Assembly: GCA_019188255.1 (NCBI GenBank)
Contig: JAETXT010000009.1
Coordinates: forward strand, 1,860,001-1,924,000
DNA length: 64,000 nucleotides
DNA from: Verticillium longisporum
Lineage: Eukaryota > Ascomycota > Sordariomycetes > Glomerellales > Plectosphaerellaceae
Reading direction: 5' to 3'
Below, piece by piece: positions 61,807-64,000 of this stretch. A model generated the notes under the pieces. That model was not told the DNA's origin and searched no databases. It worked only from the letters and a program-made list of their open reading frames with translations. How positions within the stretch are numbered: the first letter of the stretch is position 1; the number at the start of each line of letters is the position of its first letter. The translations under genes and the position numbers were made by a program.

Positions 61807-61852
61807 TCACACCGTCTCTTTCGTCTGTCCCACTGTCTCTGTCGTCTTCTCC
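61787..61852. repeat. 22-bp tandem repeat, 3 copies, overlapping a 3' coding end
   Basis: Three imperfect 22-bp units (first: ACACCGTCTCTGTCGTCTGC plus TC). Units 2 and 3 encode the last residues of the neighbouring minus-strand protein, and its stop codon sits at the join of units 1 and 2. The unit length is not a multiple of three, so copy changes alter the C-terminus. Confidence 0.85.
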
Positions 61853-62789
61853 AGTTCATAGTCTTCCGGGCACGGGTGTCTCTCGCCGCCTTCGAGCCGA
61901 ATGGTGCCCTGTCGAGAGCCGAGCCAGTCGCTGCAGCTCCTACATTTTCAACGTGTTAGCCGGTGTGGACGGACGCACAGGTATGCGAGATGAAGGAAAA
62001 AAAGAAAGGGGGCAAACAGTACGACGAAGGGAAAAGGAAAGGGGAGAAAAAAGTGAGAGCTACGTACCGTAGGATGACGCCAGACATGAGGTGCAGCGTC
62101 CACAGCATGACTGTCAGGGCCAGGAAAGCACCAACGACAATGAGGTCGGCCTTGCCGCGCGCCAGACGATGCACACGCGCCGTCGTCTTCTTCCAGCACG
62201 GCGTGTAATCGGCGTAGAGGCCCTTGAGCATCTCGCCCGTGGTTGAGCTCGACGGGGCGGGCCCCGTCTTTGCCTGCTTCGCCCAGAACTTCTTCGTCTC
62301 GGCAACGCCGTTGGTGACCTCGATGACTTTGACCATCTCGACTGGCTTGATGGTGGCGGCGTCCACTTCGGCGATGGCTTCGTACGCGGGGAAGTGATGC
62401 GCCACGGCCACGGGCACCGGGGACACCACGGGCGTGCCGTCGTCCTCCACGTCGATAATGACCATGACGGCGTCCTTGCTCTTGGAGAGGGCCTGCAGGA
62501 AGGCTGTGTGCAGTGGCCGCGTCGCTGTGAGAGCCTGGGATGCCGGGACCGTGCTGGACGGCGTCAAGGGCCGGTTGTCAAAGGCAGTTTCTGAGTTGAG
62601 GCTGCTGCGTTTCGAGTCAAAGTCTGGTGTTTTGTCGGTCTTGGTTGATCGCCGGGATATCCTTGTGACTAGGACGCTACGAGAGCTGAGGCCCTCGGGT
62701 AACACAAGATCCTCCCATGACTGCGGGACAGGAGCTGCGAGGCCCAACTGGGTCACGCCAAGCGCCAAGAGTAACGATGCCGTCCGCAT
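61807..62789 (-). CDS. Secretory-pathway single-pass membrane protein, unknown function
   Basis: Exons 62068-62789 and 61807-61939 join in phase 2 across a 128-bp intron (donor GTACGT, acceptor TGTAG) to 284 aa. The start MRTASLLLALGVTQLGLAAP is a classic cleavable signal peptide ending in Ala-Ala. A Ser/Thr-rich segment follows, then MVIIDVEDDGTPVVSPVPVA and a Lys/Glu/Thr-rich middle. One hydrophobic helix (LIVVGAFLALTVMLWTLHLM) lies at about residues 212-232. After the splice the tail is short, cytosolic and charged (CSDWLGSRQGTIRLEGGERH) and ends in a Thr/Glu/Lys repeat. Reading through the intron would give a Phe/Pro-rich false C-terminus, so the spliced model is preferred. Topology suggests a type I membrane protein; the ligand or role is unknown. 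Confidence 0.65.
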
Positions 62790-63471
62790 TTTGATTTGTG
62801 AGGGTTGAAGAGCGAGTTGAGGACGAAGACGGCTGGAAAGGTGGCAGGGGGCCGCCTTGTTGAAATAACAATTAGGGGCGAGAGACCGACTCGGGTGAAT
62901 CACTCTTCAAAGTCGTGGAGAGAGCGTTGTCTCTTTCTCTCTCTTTCAGATGGTAGATACCGTGGTGTGTAATGTGGAGGTCGAAGTCCCGGGCTTTCGG
63001 TTTGGGAAAGGGCTGGCTATGTAAATTGGATTCTAACGATCTAGAACTCTGGTTCACCGCATGCAAGTTGGTTGCATGAATGGCCGATGGCAGGCTGGCT
63101 AAAGGCGCCGCAGGAGTGCGGGTGTCCAGAAGAGGAAAGTTGGGAGGTGGTGCGGGGTGTTGTGATGCGAATGGGTGCTGCCCGGTGGCCAAGACGATGT
63201 AAAAGGCGATAGTGCAGGTGGTGTTGCTCAAGCTGTAGTAGTCGCGAGGGTGGTGCTCTGAAAAGGCGGGGGTGAGTGAGTGAGAGTGAGCGGGAGAAGA
63301 CAGCTGTAGATAAGCAAGAGCAAAAGGAAACAGGAGCAGAATGCGAGAGGGTGTCGGGCTGTTCGGGACGAGAGACCAACACGAGGACTTTAATATGAGT
63401 TTATGCTGGCGCCTGATCTTGTTAAGCCGCCGACCCCGTTCCGTCTGCCGACGAGCCATTGACCAGGACAC

Positions 63472-63525
63472 GAGCAGGAGCATGAGCATGAGCACGAGCA
63501 CGAGCATGAGCATGAGCATGAGCGA
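63472..63525. repeat. 6-bp tandem repeat (GAGCAT/GAGCAC)
   Basis: About nine hexamer units, alternating GAGCAT and GAGCAC with an initial GAGCAG. Confidence 0.9.
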
Positions 63526-63898
63526 GGGAGTCCAGCAAAGGCGCGGCGCAGGCTCTAGAAGCACAGACGTTTGGGTCTCGGGCGCGCTCTGGGCCCCTGC
63601 TTTGTCTCTCCAAGCCAAGGGGCCCAGCCCAAGAGACGAGGTCGACAGCTCCAAGGGGGGGGCGGGGAGCAAGTCCAGTTCCGGTCTGGGGCGCGTTCGG
63701 TTGTGGGTGCCGGGGGTCTGGACCTAATAGGATCAGGGGTCCCTTTTTTTTTCTTCTTTCAACTGGAGTGTTCGAGACAGCATCCAATAATGTGCCATTC
63801 CCTGGGACGAAGCACGACAGCACTTGGGAGAAACAGGCATCGTCACGTCGCAGAAGCGTCCCTATTCCTCGAACTGGCCCGCAGCAAAGACGTCCTCA

Positions 63899-63948
63899 GG
63901 TTGCGGTTGCGGTTGCAGTTGTAGTTGCAGTTGCAGTTGCAGTTGCAG
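63899..63948. repeat. 6-bp tandem repeat (GGTTGC/AGTTGC)
   Basis: About eight hexamer units: GGTTGC changes to AGTTGC, with one AGTTGT variant. Confidence 0.9.
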
Positions 63949-64000
63949 GTCGAACCGTCCCATCTGTTCCATGCGTGTACTGTACTTGATCAAGGTCGGC

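Larger units (their letters stand above)
62790..64000. other. Right-end intergenic region
   Basis: This 1.2-kb region contains the upstream region of the secretory-pathway protein gene, with a CT-rich run near 62930-62946 and two hexanucleotide repeats (63472-63525, 63899-63948). No further gene start is supported before the window ends. Confidence 0.45.

Noticed and set aside
1..64000. Transposons, CRISPR, biosynthetic cluster or viral insert
   Set aside because: No transposase, reverse transcriptase, long terminal or inverted repeats, spaced repeats, PKS/NRPS domains or viral proteins are visible.

Overview
This is nuclear DNA of a filamentous ascomycete. Genes are split by short GT..AG introns (about 50-130 bp), third codon positions are GC-rich, and intergenic gaps are long and contain pyrimidine-rich leaders. 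The gene set points to Pezizomycotina, most likely Sordariomycetes and probably Hypocreales: an RTA1-like membrane protein, an extended fungal annexin, conventional class II myosin, a SNF2-RING ATPase, and a C3H1 zinc-finger protein. The genus cannot be read from the sequence.

Layout. 0.2-2.3 kb: Mediator subunit 17 (+). 3.6-7.4 kb: SNF2 ATPase with RING (-). 8.7-11.1 kb: membrane type I phosphodiesterase / nucleotide pyrophosphatase (-). 12.7-13.1 kb: small two-exon protein of unknown function (+). 13.1-23.1 kb: a 10-kb stretch with no gene I can support. 23.1-26.2 kb: phosphoinositide-specific phospholipase C (-). 27.75-28.1 kb: small two-exon cupin protein (+). 31.5-34.8 kb: 1082-residue Ser/Pro-rich protein with an N-myristoylation-type start (+). 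35.65-36.8 kb: RTA1-like 7-TM protein (-). 38.3-40.5 kb: five-exon steryl ester hydrolase-type lipase (-), head-to-head with 41.3-41.8 kb COA5/Pet191 (+). 42.6-46.2 kb: C3H1 zinc-finger protein, Red1/ZFC3H1 type (-). 48.7-56.0 kb: conventional myosin heavy chain (+). 56.6-57.7 kb: RS-rich protein with a poly-Cys run (+). 57.9-60.2 kb: annexin (-). 61.8-62.8 kb: secretory/membrane protein of unknown function (-).

The genes are unrelated housekeeping and signalling functions (transcription, chromatin/SUMO, RNA decay, lipid signalling and turnover, cytokinesis, respiration). I see no biosynthetic cluster, transposon, tRNA or CRISPR array, and no clear candidate for a new multi-gene system.

The most notable finding is that four genes (lipase, C3H1 protein, myosin at two places, annexin) carry five frame breaks. 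All five have the same sign: one base appears to be missing each time, and two of them fall in homopolymers. This looks like a systematic indel problem in the assembly rather than five independent inactivations, and simple ORF calling would truncate or split these genes. Exon models below were built by hand from splice motifs and reading phase.
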